Under the pieces are notes generated by a model. That model was given only the letters and a program-made list of their open reading frames with translations, was not told where the DNA came from and did not search any database. A DNA stretch of 6,463 bases from Candidatus Aenigmatarchaeota archaeon (GTDB lineage: Archaea; Aenigmatarchaeota; Aenigmatarchaeia; GW2011-AR5; WALA01): the NCBI GenBank assembly GCA_015522745.1, contig WALQ01000006.1, forward strand, positions 1 to 6,463. The letters run 5' to 3'. This document shows positions 1 to 5,217 of this stretch, piece by piece. How positions within the stretch are numbered: position 1 is the stretch's first letter; each line of letters begins with the position of its first letter. The translations under genes and the position numbers were made by a program.

Positions 1-60
1 CAAAGAGCCCTTTTCTTTAGAAAAGAAAAGCTCTCTAGCGGAAAAGAAAAAAGATCTTTC

Positions 61-117
61 TAAGAGGCTTCTTTCTTGATAAAACTTCTTTTCTAAAGAA
101 GTTTTTCGGAAAAGAAA
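61..117 (-). repeat. Inverted copy of the repeat block at 2900-2957
   Basis: Read on the minus strand, these 57 bases match 2900-2957 on the plus strand with one substitution (g versus t after TTTTATCAA) and one single-base indel (CC versus CCC before TCTTA). The block contains the 11-bp hairpin AAAACTTCTTT-AGA-AAAGAAGTTTT with the flanks CTTTTCCG and ATCAA. The near identity at about 2.8 kb distance in opposite orientation implies recent duplication or gene conversion. Confidence 0.9.
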
Positions 118-146
118 AAAAGCTCTTTCTAGGGAGAAAGAGCTTT
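115..146 (-). terminator. Stem-loop plus T-tract terminator of the four-gene operon
   Basis: On the minus strand a perfect 12-bp stem (135-146 pairing with 119-130, arms AAAGCTCTTTCT and AGAAAGAGCTTT, loop CCCT) is followed by a run of seven T (115-121, partly shared with the stem) and a further CTTTTCC. It lies about 43 nt past the MATE stop codon. Archaeal termination depends mainly on the T-tract, so this is a good 3' end for the operon. It is also one unit of the hairpin array. Confidence 0.6.
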
Positions 147-188
147 ATCAGAAAGACTTAAAAGAAAGTTTAGGCTAAAGCCTCTTTT

Positions 189-1502
189 CTAAAGGGCTTT
201 TCGGAATATCATGAAATTCGCGACGCCCTGGATTATCTGAGCTATGTCAATTGCAATCCATATGCCGATTATGCCCATGTAATTTTTGAGTATGATTGCA
301 AGCGGTATTTGAACGAGCAGAAGAGCAATAAACGCGACAATCGTCGGCGGAATTGGTTTTCCAATGCTGTTCATACTGGAAGACGATATTATGCTCACTA
401 TTGCGAAAACGAGAAATGGAAGTGTATAGACCAAGTAATTTGAACCTATTGAAACAACTTCTGGGCTCTTTGTGAAGAACTCCATTATCTGTCTCGAGAA
501 AACCATCATGACGCCCGATATCGTCAGCGTCGGCAGCGCGAACATTTTTATGGAAACGTAAGCGGTTTCAAGCGCGCGCTTGAACTTCTTTGACCCGAAG
601 CTCTGACCGACTATCGAAGCCGTCGCGCGCCCGATTCCGAACATTGGGAAAATCAAAAGCATGATTATGCGCACCCCAACTCCATAGGCCGCTATTGCAA
701 GCGTGCCGAACACAGCAACAATCCTCATCAATCCCATGGACGCAAAATTCCTTATGAGTCTCGATGTGGAAACGAATATGCCTATGTCAATTATGCGCTT
801 CATCATTTCGACGTTCGGCCGAAGGTCTCTTAGTCGCAAGGAGAGCTCATGCACGTCGAAAAAGTAAACCTTCACGACCATAGCCGCCGCCACGAATCTG
901 GCCACGACAGTTGCGAGCGCCGCTCCGACAACACCGAGCCTCGGAAATCCAAGCAGTCCGTAAATCATTATCGGGTCGAGTACAACGTTCAAAAGAGTTG
1001 ATATTATGAGTATCCTCGTCGGGTCCTTCGGATCGCCCACAGCGCGCAGCGTTGAATTTAGCATCATGCCTATGAACATGAATATAGAGCCGAACAAAAT
1101 GACTTTCATAAAGTTCACAGAGAGCTCCGTGACCTCAGAATTCGCACCAAGCAAATGAAATGTTGGTCGCAAGAACGGTATGAGCAAAAGCGCAAGCAGG
1201 TAGGCGGCAAGCGAGAGGTACAATGACTGCACAACCGCCACCTTCACGTCCTCTATCTTGCGCTCACCGAACTTCCTCGATATCACTGAGAACGATCCCA
1301 TTGATATGCCAACCATGAGAGTCATAAGGACGCCTATTATGAGACCGCTCATTGACACGGATGCTATCGCCGCAGGACCAAGGCGGCCGACGAAGAATAT
1401 GTCCGTTATATTATAGAGATTCTGGAACACCCGCCCGAGAAGTATGGGCAGCGACATATACAGAATCGCTTTTGATATACTTCCCTCGTCTAAGTGCCTC
1501 AT
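189..1502 (-). CDS. MATE family multidrug/Na+ exporter
   Basis: 437-residue polytopic membrane protein of the MATE family (MatE, multi-antimicrobial extrusion), which exports cationic drugs or metabolites in exchange for H+ or Na+. About twelve hydrophobic segments run through the whole length. Internal duplication is visible: RAVGDPKDPT (153-162) in the first half matches SSMNSIGKPIPPT (375-387) in the second, and SRKFGERK (75-82) matches GQSFGSKK (299-306). LNVVLDPIMIYGLLGFPRLGVVGAA from residue 171 is a typical MATE segment. Asp34 in the first helix (NITDIFFVGRLG) sits where MATE proteins carry a functional acidic residue. The ATG at 1502 overlaps the upstream TGA as ATGA and has GAGG at 1511-1514. 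The longer reading from TTG at 1541 adds a non-family N-terminus. Substrate cannot be inferred. The last five codons and the stop (189-206) lie inside a hairpin repeat. Confidence 0.93.
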   Translation of the reverse strand: MRHLDEGSISKAILYMSLPILLGRVFQNLYNITDIFFVGRLGPAAIASVSMSGLIIGVLMTLMVGISMGSFSVISRKFGERKIEDVKVAVVQSLYLSLAAYLLALLLIPFLRPTFHLLGANSEVTELSVNFMKVILFGSIFMFIGMMLNSTLRAVGDPKDPTRILIISTLLNVVLDPIMIYGLLGFPRLGVVGAALATVVARFVAAAMVVKVYFFDVHELSLRLRDLRPNVEMMKRIIDIGIFVSTSRLIRNFASMGLMRIVAVFGTLAIAAYGVGVRIIMLLIFPMFGIGRATASIVGQSFGSKKFKRALETAYVSIKMFALPTLTISGVMMVFSRQIMEFFTKSPEVVSIGSNYLVYTLPFLVFAIVSIISSSSMNSIGKPIPPTIVAFIALLLVQIPLAIILKNYMGIIGIWIAIDIAQIIQGVANFMIFRKAL

Positions 1503-1843
1503 TGTCTGCGCCTCAACAATATACAGTTGACCTCCGCCCAAACGCTCGTGAACTTCGGCCCGGTGTATGTTGAATGACAGTACTCGTGGGCTATCGTGTA
1601 TTCCTTTATGATGTGAGGAAGGTTCGCATTGACATATATCGTGTTTTTGTCGTGATTGAAAAATCCGAACTCACCAAGCCCGCTCTTAACCTCGTTCACA
1701 TAAACGTTCTCATATTTGTACTTGCGCACGATTCTACCGTGGTGTTTCACAAGAAATATGTGAAACGTTTTTAGAAATTTTACTACAAGCAATGGAGCAG
1801 TGCCAAAGAATGAAAGTATCAACAATGTTCGCAATATCATCAT
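1499..1843 (-). CDS. Small membrane-anchored putative zinc metallopeptidase (HExxH)
   Basis: 114-residue protein not recognised as a named family. Residues about 3-31 are strongly hydrophobic and form one membrane anchor, followed by a basic stretch (KHHGRIVRKYKY). The C-terminal part carries IAHEYCH with the zinc-binding HExxH at 86-90 (His86, Glu87, His90), and a possible third ligand Glu104 in WAEVN fourteen residues later. This layout recalls gluzincins such as the ImmA/IrrE (M78) or M48 groups, where a Glu near an A-x-x-x-N type helix completes the site. The protein is much shorter than M48 proteases and stops soon after the third ligand. The start chosen is ATG 1843, which overlaps the trmI stop as ATGA and has GGAAGG at 1849-1854. 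The reading frame stays open upstream to 1957, but that stretch lies wholly in trmI. It is translationally coupled to trmI before it and the MATE gene after it. Substrate is unknown, and activity is inferred only from the motif. Confidence 0.7.
   Translation of the reverse strand: MMILRTLLILSFFGTAPLLVVKFLKTFHIFLVKHHGRIVRKYKYENVYVNEVKSGLGEFGFFNHDKNTIYVNANLPHIIKEYTIAHEYCHSTYTGPKFTSVWAEVNCILLRRRQ
1511..1514 (-). promoter_or_regulatory. Shine-Dalgarno site for the MATE gene
   Basis: GAGG on the minus strand lies 8 nt before ATG 1502. Together with the ATGA overlap it fixes this start over the in-frame TTG at 1541. Confidence 0.6.
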
Positions 1844-2553
1844 AACCGCCTTCCAAATGTTATGAACCCCGTGTGCATTATTCCAGATGGAACAGGGTGG
1901 GTGTGCGTTCCAACTTTCCACACACGCGTCGTGTTTTCTATTGTTTTCACACAGCAAAATTTATCCATGTGTTCGCGCACAGCCTTCACCTGCTCAACGT
2001 GTGGAGAGTACACAGCAAGCCAACCACCGTGGGCAAGACGGCGATAGCATTTTTCAACGAGCTCCTCAACCCCAATCATATCTAGAGTTATTAAGTTGAG
2101 ATCACGCTCCCTAAATTTTCGCGCATCCTCATTTTTGAGAACTATGTTCTTCAATCCACTCCGCTCAATGTTTTTCTTTATGTTTTTGTAGAACTTTTCA
2201 TTTTTTTCGTAACAGTAAACTTTCCCCGGGCGCACAATATTTGCTACGAACATCGTCAAAAATCCCGAGCCACCGCCGGCATCGAGGCACTTCCACCCTC
2301 GGGACGCCCCTGTCTCCGCTATTATCGACGCCGCATCTCGTGGAAGAACTACCTGTGGCATTCTCTTCGATGCACGCAAAACGTCGGAAATCGTTGGCTT
2401 GAGCGCAACAAACGTCGCCTTCTTTGTCTTGATTTTCTGGCCGTACTTCTTTATTTTTCCGAGGTCTATTGTGCCGAGGTCCGTTGAGAACTTTTTCATT
2501 TTTCTGTCTACGAGATACGTTCTCGGTCCAATGAGCAATACCCATCTATCCAT
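1840..2553 (-). CDS. trmI: tRNA (adenine-57/58-N1)-methyltransferase TrmI
   Basis: 237-residue SAM-dependent methyltransferase of the TrmI/GCD14 family, which makes m1A58 and, in archaea, also m1A57 in the T-loop of tRNA. The N-terminal part (DRWVLLIGPRTYLVD, 2-16) matches the small beta domain of TrmI. The Rossmann domain has SAM motif I CLDAGGGSGFLT (89-100), an acidic residue after strand 2 (YEKNEKF, Glu116) and Asp158 in LITLDMIG at the position of the family's catalytic Asp. The usual D-x-P-x-P context is replaced by DMIGVEE. The end (GIMHTGFITFGRRL, 224-237) matches the family's HTGY-type C-terminus. The start is ATG 2553 because GGTG (2560-2563) is correctly spaced there. A longer reading from TTG 2565 would consume that site. 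It overlaps the preceding gene by 8 nt and the next by 4 nt. Confidence 0.88.
   Translation of the reverse strand: MDRWVLLIGPRTYLVDRKMKKFSTDLGTIDLGKIKKYGQKIKTKKATFVALKPTISDVLRASKRMPQVVLPRDAASIIAETGASRGWKCLDAGGGSGFLTMFVANIVRPGKVYCYEKNEKFYKNIKKNIERSGLKNIVLKNEDARKFRERDLNLITLDMIGVEELVEKCYRRLAHGGWLAVYSPHVEQVKAVREHMDKFCCVKTIENTTRVWKVGTHTHPVPSGIMHTGFITFGRRL
1849..1854 (-). promoter_or_regulatory. Shine-Dalgarno site for the metallopeptidase
   Basis: GGAAGG on the minus strand lies 5 nt before ATG 1843. It supports initiation at the ATGA overlap rather than at the longer open frame beginning at 1957. Confidence 0.55.
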
Positions 2554-2755
2554 GAAAAGCACCAATGAGTGTTATTATCAATACAATTGCGATTGCAACT
2601 ATTAAAAGAGTTTTCAAGAGGCGCGCGTCGTTCCCGAACCCGATCGGCACAGGCCCTATGAAGCCGACGACTGCGTACTTTCCTCCCTGCGACGATAGCG
2701 CGATCGCAAGTATTCCAATCATTATAAGCAAAATTCCAATCATGTCCGCACGCAT
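2546..2755 (-). CDS. TIGR00304 (DUF131) family two-helix membrane protein
   Basis: 69-residue membrane protein. Helix 1 is about residues 5-22 (MIGILLIMIGILAIALSS) and helix 2 about 46-67 (LLKTLLIVAIAIVLIITLIGAF). Between them is a Gly-rich loop GGKYAVVGFIGPVPIGFGND (24-43) that resembles the GG-x-IGPIPI-x-FG signature of the TIGR00304 archaeal family. Function of the family is not known. It is the first gene of the four-gene operon: a TATA-like box is centred about 25 nt before ATG 2755 and there is no Shine-Dalgarno site, so the mRNA is probably leaderless. Its TAG stop lies inside the trmI start region (ATGGATAG), giving an 8-nt overlap. A start at the internal Met5 is possible but would not fit the promoter spacing. 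Confidence 0.8.
   Translation of the reverse strand: MRADMIGILLIMIGILAIALSSQGGKYAVVGFIGPVPIGFGNDARLLKTLLIVAIAIVLIITLIGAFHG
2560..2563 (-). promoter_or_regulatory. Shine-Dalgarno site for trmI
   Basis: GGTG, complementary to the CACC of the archaeal 16S rRNA 3' end, sits 6 nt before ATG 2553 and within the last codons of the upstream gene. It decides the trmI start. Confidence 0.6.
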
Positions 2756-2776
2756 AAGATTAAATTTTCCGTGAAA

Positions 2777-2790
2777 TTTTTAATACGTGT
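2777..2790 (-). promoter_or_regulatory. TATA box of the four-gene operon
   Basis: On the minus strand ACACGTATTAAAA contains a TATA-like TATTAAAA (2777-2784), centred about 25 nt before ATG 2755. This is the distance expected between the TATA box and the transcription start in archaea, so transcription would begin at or next to the start codon. Confidence 0.55.
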
Positions 2791-2839
2791 TCTTCGGTAG
2801 GAAAAAGATAATTGTGATTTTGATAATAAAGATAAAAAG

Positions 2840-2991
2840 AGGTTTTATCAAGAAAGCTCTTCTTAGAAAGAAGAGCTTTAGGAGAAGAAACAAAAATGGT
2901 TTCTTTTCCGAAAAACTTCTTTAGAAAAGAAGTTTTATCAATAAAGAAGCCCTCTTAAGAAGAGCGCTTCATCGGAGAGAAAGGGCTCTTA
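2840..2991. repeat. Right array of short hairpin repeats
   Basis: Series of inverted repeats between the operon promoter and tRNA-Pro: 2853-2879 (12-bp perfect stem AAAGCTCTTCTT, loop aga), 2885-2905 (7-bp stem), 2912-2936 (11-bp perfect stem, loop aga), 2946-2970 (11 bp with one mismatch) and a last partial copy ending AAGGGCTCTT at 2981-2990, next to the tRNA 3' end. Units are spaced about 29-34 bp centre to centre. TTTTATCAA follows the half unit at 2841 and the stem at 2912-2936. The order of units matches that at 1-206 read on the opposite strand, with about 20 extra bases around 2880-2899. There is no open reading frame worth calling here. Confidence 0.85.
2900..2957 (+). repeat. Inverted copy of the repeat block at 61-117
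   Basis: 58 bases matching the reverse complement of 61-117 with one substitution and one indel. The block includes CTTTTCCG, the 11-bp hairpin with loop aga, TTTTATCAA and AAAGAAGCC. It is the best-conserved part of the two flanking arrays. Confidence 0.9.
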
Positions 2992-3065
2992 TGGGTCCGC
3001 CCGGATTTGAACCGGGGTCACGGGCTCCCGAAGCCCGGATCCTGACCAAACTAGACTACGAACCC
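2992..3065 (-). tRNA. tRNA-Pro (anticodon CGG)
   Basis: 74-nt cloverleaf on the minus strand. The acceptor stem GGGUUCG pairs with CGGACCC (one U-G pair), followed by discriminator A73. D stem is GUCU/GGAU with loop AGUUUGGUCA, containing G18G19. Anticodon stem is CGGGC/GCCCG with loop UUCGGGA: U33, anticodon CGG (3028-3030) reading CCG, and G37 as in proline tRNAs. T stem is CCCGG/CCGGG with loop UUCAAAU. The 3' CCA is not encoded, since TAAG follows. There is no intron. A57 and A58 are present, the targets of the TrmI enzyme encoded further along. The gene begins 9 nt after the hel308 stop, so it may be co-transcribed with it or use a TATA-like box inside the hel308 end. Confidence 0.96.
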
Positions 3066-3074
3066 AACGAATAA

Positions 3075-5183
3075 TTATTCTCGCCTTATATCTTTAATAA
3101 TCTTTTCGTATGTCTTCTCTCCAAGTATGCGGCGGACGGTTAGACCTTTTATATCATGAGCAGAGTGTACGCCATTTGAAAACAGCTTCCTCGCCTTGAC
3201 GCGCCCTATCCACTTCACCTTCACGAGAGGAAGGAGTTCCTCTTTGACGCCATACTTCACGCGCATGCGTGTTTTGTTCGCAATATTGGCGCAATCAGTT
3301 TTCCTAAGTATTTTGTAGAGTTCAACTGATGAGTAAAGCATCCAGTCAGCCGACAAAAGCTTCGTGTAAAGGTCACCTGGTCGTATAGAATACTTTTTCA
3401 CTATGTAATTTTCACTTCGTTCTGACATCCAATCTTCAAACATGAGAGAAGTCTTAAAGACCTTTATGAATTTCTCGTATTCAATATCCCAAACGTCTGG
3501 TGGTTTCACATTATAATTTTGAATGAGTTCTTCAATGTCGTCATCTTTTTTGATGCGTATGAGTGGCCTCATTTCAACACATGAGTTAATTGTCATTAAA
3601 ACATCAAATTCGTTTTTCGGCTTGCTCTGTATTATTTTCCAAGCTGACTCGGGGTCGATGTACAGCTCTGATATTCTTTTTCCAATTCTCGTTGGCACAA
3701 GGTCGAAATTCTTGCCGAAATTTATTGCCGGAGCGAATGAGCTCTCGTTTTCTATTTTTATGAACTTTCTTTGGGCAAGAAGGTGGACGATTTTTTCCAG
3801 TTTCTCCTCAATTGCTTTCTTGTCGCCGTATTGATAATAGAAGAATGTTTTCGAGAAGAAGTTCACAAGGTCGCGAAAATTCCTAACTAGCTCGGACGAG
3901 ATGAGAGACAGCGCGTGCATTCTCAAAACGGGCTCAACTGCGAGTTTCGAATACACTTCCTCTGGTTCACCATATATGTACATATCTATGATTCGGTCTT
4001 TCTCATTCTTCTTTGAGATTATTATTGACTCGCCGTAGTTTTCGTGTCCAAGACGCCCCGCGCGCCCTGCCATTTGGAAATAATCCATTCTCGATATGTA
4101 ATTCATTCCAAATGCTTCGGAAAATCGTTTTATATCCCTTATTATGACGCGAAATGCAGGGAGCGACACACCGTAGCTGAGTACAGGTGTTGATACAATG
4201 AACTTTATCAATCCATCTCGGAATGCATTCTCTATTATGTTTTTCTGCTCCGCGACGAGTCCAGCGTGGTCAAACGCCGCACCATGTCGAACAGTGTTTG
4301 CAAGTTTTTTACACTGTTCTGTTGGTGTGGAAAGTACATTCAAGATGCGCTTTGCAAGTTCGTCGAGCTCTTTGGACATTGGGTTCTTTATGAGCTCCGC
4401 TATTCGCCGCGCCTCGACTTCAGCAGAACGTCGAGTAGAGACAAAAATTATTGCCTGTTTTTCATTATTCAACGTATCATTTACCAGATATTCCATTGGA
4501 TGGTCGCCTATACTTACAATCTTTTCCTCCTTAGGAAACTCAAGAGAACCCTCGTACGCAATACCCTCGTACAATTTCACAGGGCGAAAATTATTTGATA
4601 CAACTTTTGCGTCTAGCCATTTTCCAACGTCATCAGCATTTTTCACAGTCGCGCTCAATGCCAAGATTTGTGGGTGTACTTCCGTTCTCAACCGTGTTAT
4701 GAGAACTTCAAGTGTCGGCCCGCGCGATGGAGAATCTATCATGTGAATTTCATCGATTATGACGAGGCCGACGTCTTTCAGCCATTCAGATTTATGGCGC
4801 AAGAGAGAATCGAGTTTTTCATAAGAGCAGACAACTATGTCGAATCCTTTGAGCCATATGTCCTTTGAATCCAAGTCCCCAACGCTCATCGCGACGCGTG
4901 CGTGCTTTGAATACTTCTTGAAGTCATTGAATTTTTCATTTGCCAACGATTTGAGCGGGACGAGGTATATAACTTTCTTTCCATTGAGAACGTGATGCAT
5001 CATAGCCAGCTCCGCCACAAGTGTCTTTCCGGACGACGTGGGGGTTGCCATAAGAACGTTTTTTCCAGCGAGTGCGTGCTTGAGTCCGAGACGCTGGTGC
5101 TCGTAGAGCTTGCGCACACCTGATTCACGTATTATCTTCACAATATCAGTGAGCTCCGGATACTTCTTGAGTATGAAATCCAT
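3075..5183 (-). CDS. hel308: ATP-dependent DNA helicase Hel308 (Hjm)
   Basis: 702-residue superfamily 2, Ski2-like 3'-5' DNA helicase, the usual length for archaeal Hel308, which remodels stalled replication forks and lagging-strand intermediates. Motifs in order: a Q-motif-like LYEHQ (26-30), Walker A ATPTSSGKT (46-54), Ia LVPLKSLANE (74-83), Walker B DEIH (144-147), III LSATV (176-180), IV IIFVSTRRSAE (245-255), V STPVLSYGVSLPA (331-343) and VI QMAGRAGR (370-377). A winged-helix and ratchet region follows. The C-terminal helix-hairpin-helix (about 648-697) starts with ELLPLVKVKWIGRVKARKL, whose Arg-rich end corresponds to the regulatory RAR-type motif of Hel308. All catalytic motifs are intact. 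It is preceded by a TATA box 24 nt before ATG 5183 and lies 32 bp after dcd. tRNA-Pro starts 9 nt beyond its TAA. Confidence 0.95.
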   Translation of the reverse strand: MDFILKKYPELTDIVKIIRESGVRKLYEHQRLGLKHALAGKNVLMATPTSSGKTLVAELAMMHHVLNGKKVIYLVPLKSLANEKFNDFKKYSKHARVAMSVGDLDSKDIWLKGFDIVVCSYEKLDSLLRHKSEWLKDVGLVIIDEIHMIDSPSRGPTLEVLITRLRTEVHPQILALSATVKNADDVGKWLDAKVVSNNFRPVKLYEGIAYEGSLEFPKEEKIVSIGDHPMEYLVNDTLNNEKQAIIFVSTRRSAEVEARRIAELIKNPMSKELDELAKRILNVLSTPTEQCKKLANTVRHGAAFDHAGLVAEQKNIIENAFRDGLIKFIVSTPVLSYGVSLPAFRVIIRDIKRFSEAFGMNYISRMDYFQMAGRAGRLGHENYGESIIISKKNEKDRIIDMYIYGEPEEVYSKLAVEPVLRMHALSLISSELVRNFRDLVNFFSKTFFYYQYGDKKAIEEKLEKIVHLLAQRKFIKIENESSFAPAINFGKNFDLVPTRIGKRISELYIDPESAWKIIQSKPKNEFDVLMTINSCVEMRPLIRIKKDDDIEELIQNYNVKPPDVWDIEYEKFIKVFKTSLMFEDWMSERSENYIVKKYSIRPGDLYTKLLSADWMLYSSVELYKILRKTDCANIANKTRMRVKYGVKEELLPLVKVKWIGRVKARKLFSNGVHSAHDIKGLTVRRILGEKTYEKIIKDIRRE
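3084..3095 (-). promoter_or_regulatory. Possible tRNA-Pro promoter inside the hel308 3' end
   Basis: On the minus strand AAAGATATAAGG includes a TATA-like GATATAAG centred about 24 nt before the tRNA 5' end (3065). It is made of the codons for Lys-Asp-Ile-Arg near the end of hel308. The spacing fits an independent tRNA start, but A/T-rich coding sequence could give this by chance. Confidence 0.35.
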
Positions 5184-5203
5184 AGAAAAAGATTGAAAAT
5201 GAA

Positions 5204-5217
5204 TTTTATATTTGTTT
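5204..5217 (-). promoter_or_regulatory. TATA box and BRE of hel308
   Basis: On the minus strand AACAAATATAAAA combines a purine-rich BRE-like AACAAA with TATAAAA (5204-5210), centred 24 nt before ATG 5183. No Shine-Dalgarno site precedes the start, so hel308 mRNA is probably leaderless. The element reaches into the dcd stop codon. Confidence 0.65.

Larger units (their letters stand above)
1..206. repeat. Left array of short hairpin repeats
   Basis: This stretch is almost entirely A/G and T/C tracts folded into a series of inverted repeats. Units are at 4-34 (loop aga at 19-21, two-base bulge), about 48-73 (degenerate), 81-105 (11-bp perfect stem, loop tct), 119-146 (12-bp perfect stem, loop aggg) and 177-200 (one bulge, loop tct). 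Arm sequences differ between units, but most share a core of TTT-AGA-AAA on one strand. Some are followed by TTTATCA on one side or preceded by TTCCGAAAA on the other. No gene is seen apart from the end of the MATE gene, which runs into the last unit at 189. The same array occurs in inverted order at 2840-2991. The biological role is unknown; it may be a genome-wide intergenic palindrome family. Confidence 0.85.

Noticed and set aside
1..206. CRISPR array
   Set aside because: Units are palindromes with differing arms and no constant repeat separated by unique spacers of equal length. No cas gene is present.
1503..1541. Thirteen-residue N-terminal extension of the MATE protein
   Set aside because: It starts at TTG, overlaps the peptidase gene and has no MATE homology. 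ATG 1502 has GAGG and the usual coupling overlap.
1844..1957. N-terminal extension of the metallopeptidase reading frame
   Set aside because: It lies entirely within trmI in another frame, is Cys/His/Trp-rich without family character, and the ATGA overlap with a Shine-Dalgarno site supports the shorter start.
2198..2545. Minus-strand frame of 115 codons overlapping trmI
   Set aside because: It is a shifted reading of trmI with a highly charged, non-conserved translation. The trmI frame carries clear SAM-binding motifs.
1..2991. Insertion sequence or composite transposon
   Set aside because: There is no transposase reading frame, and the inverted arrays are hairpin clusters rather than defined IS termini with target duplications.
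1..2992. Integrative element inserted at tRNA-Pro
   Set aside because: The operon and repeats abut the tRNA 3' end, but no copy of the tRNA 3' end is found at the left side and there is no integrase in the window.
4198..4746. Long open frame (182 codons) on the plus strand
   Set aside because: It lies antisense to the helicase core. The Ser/Phe/Ala-rich translation is typical of a shadow frame and no promoter or Shine-Dalgarno site is seen.
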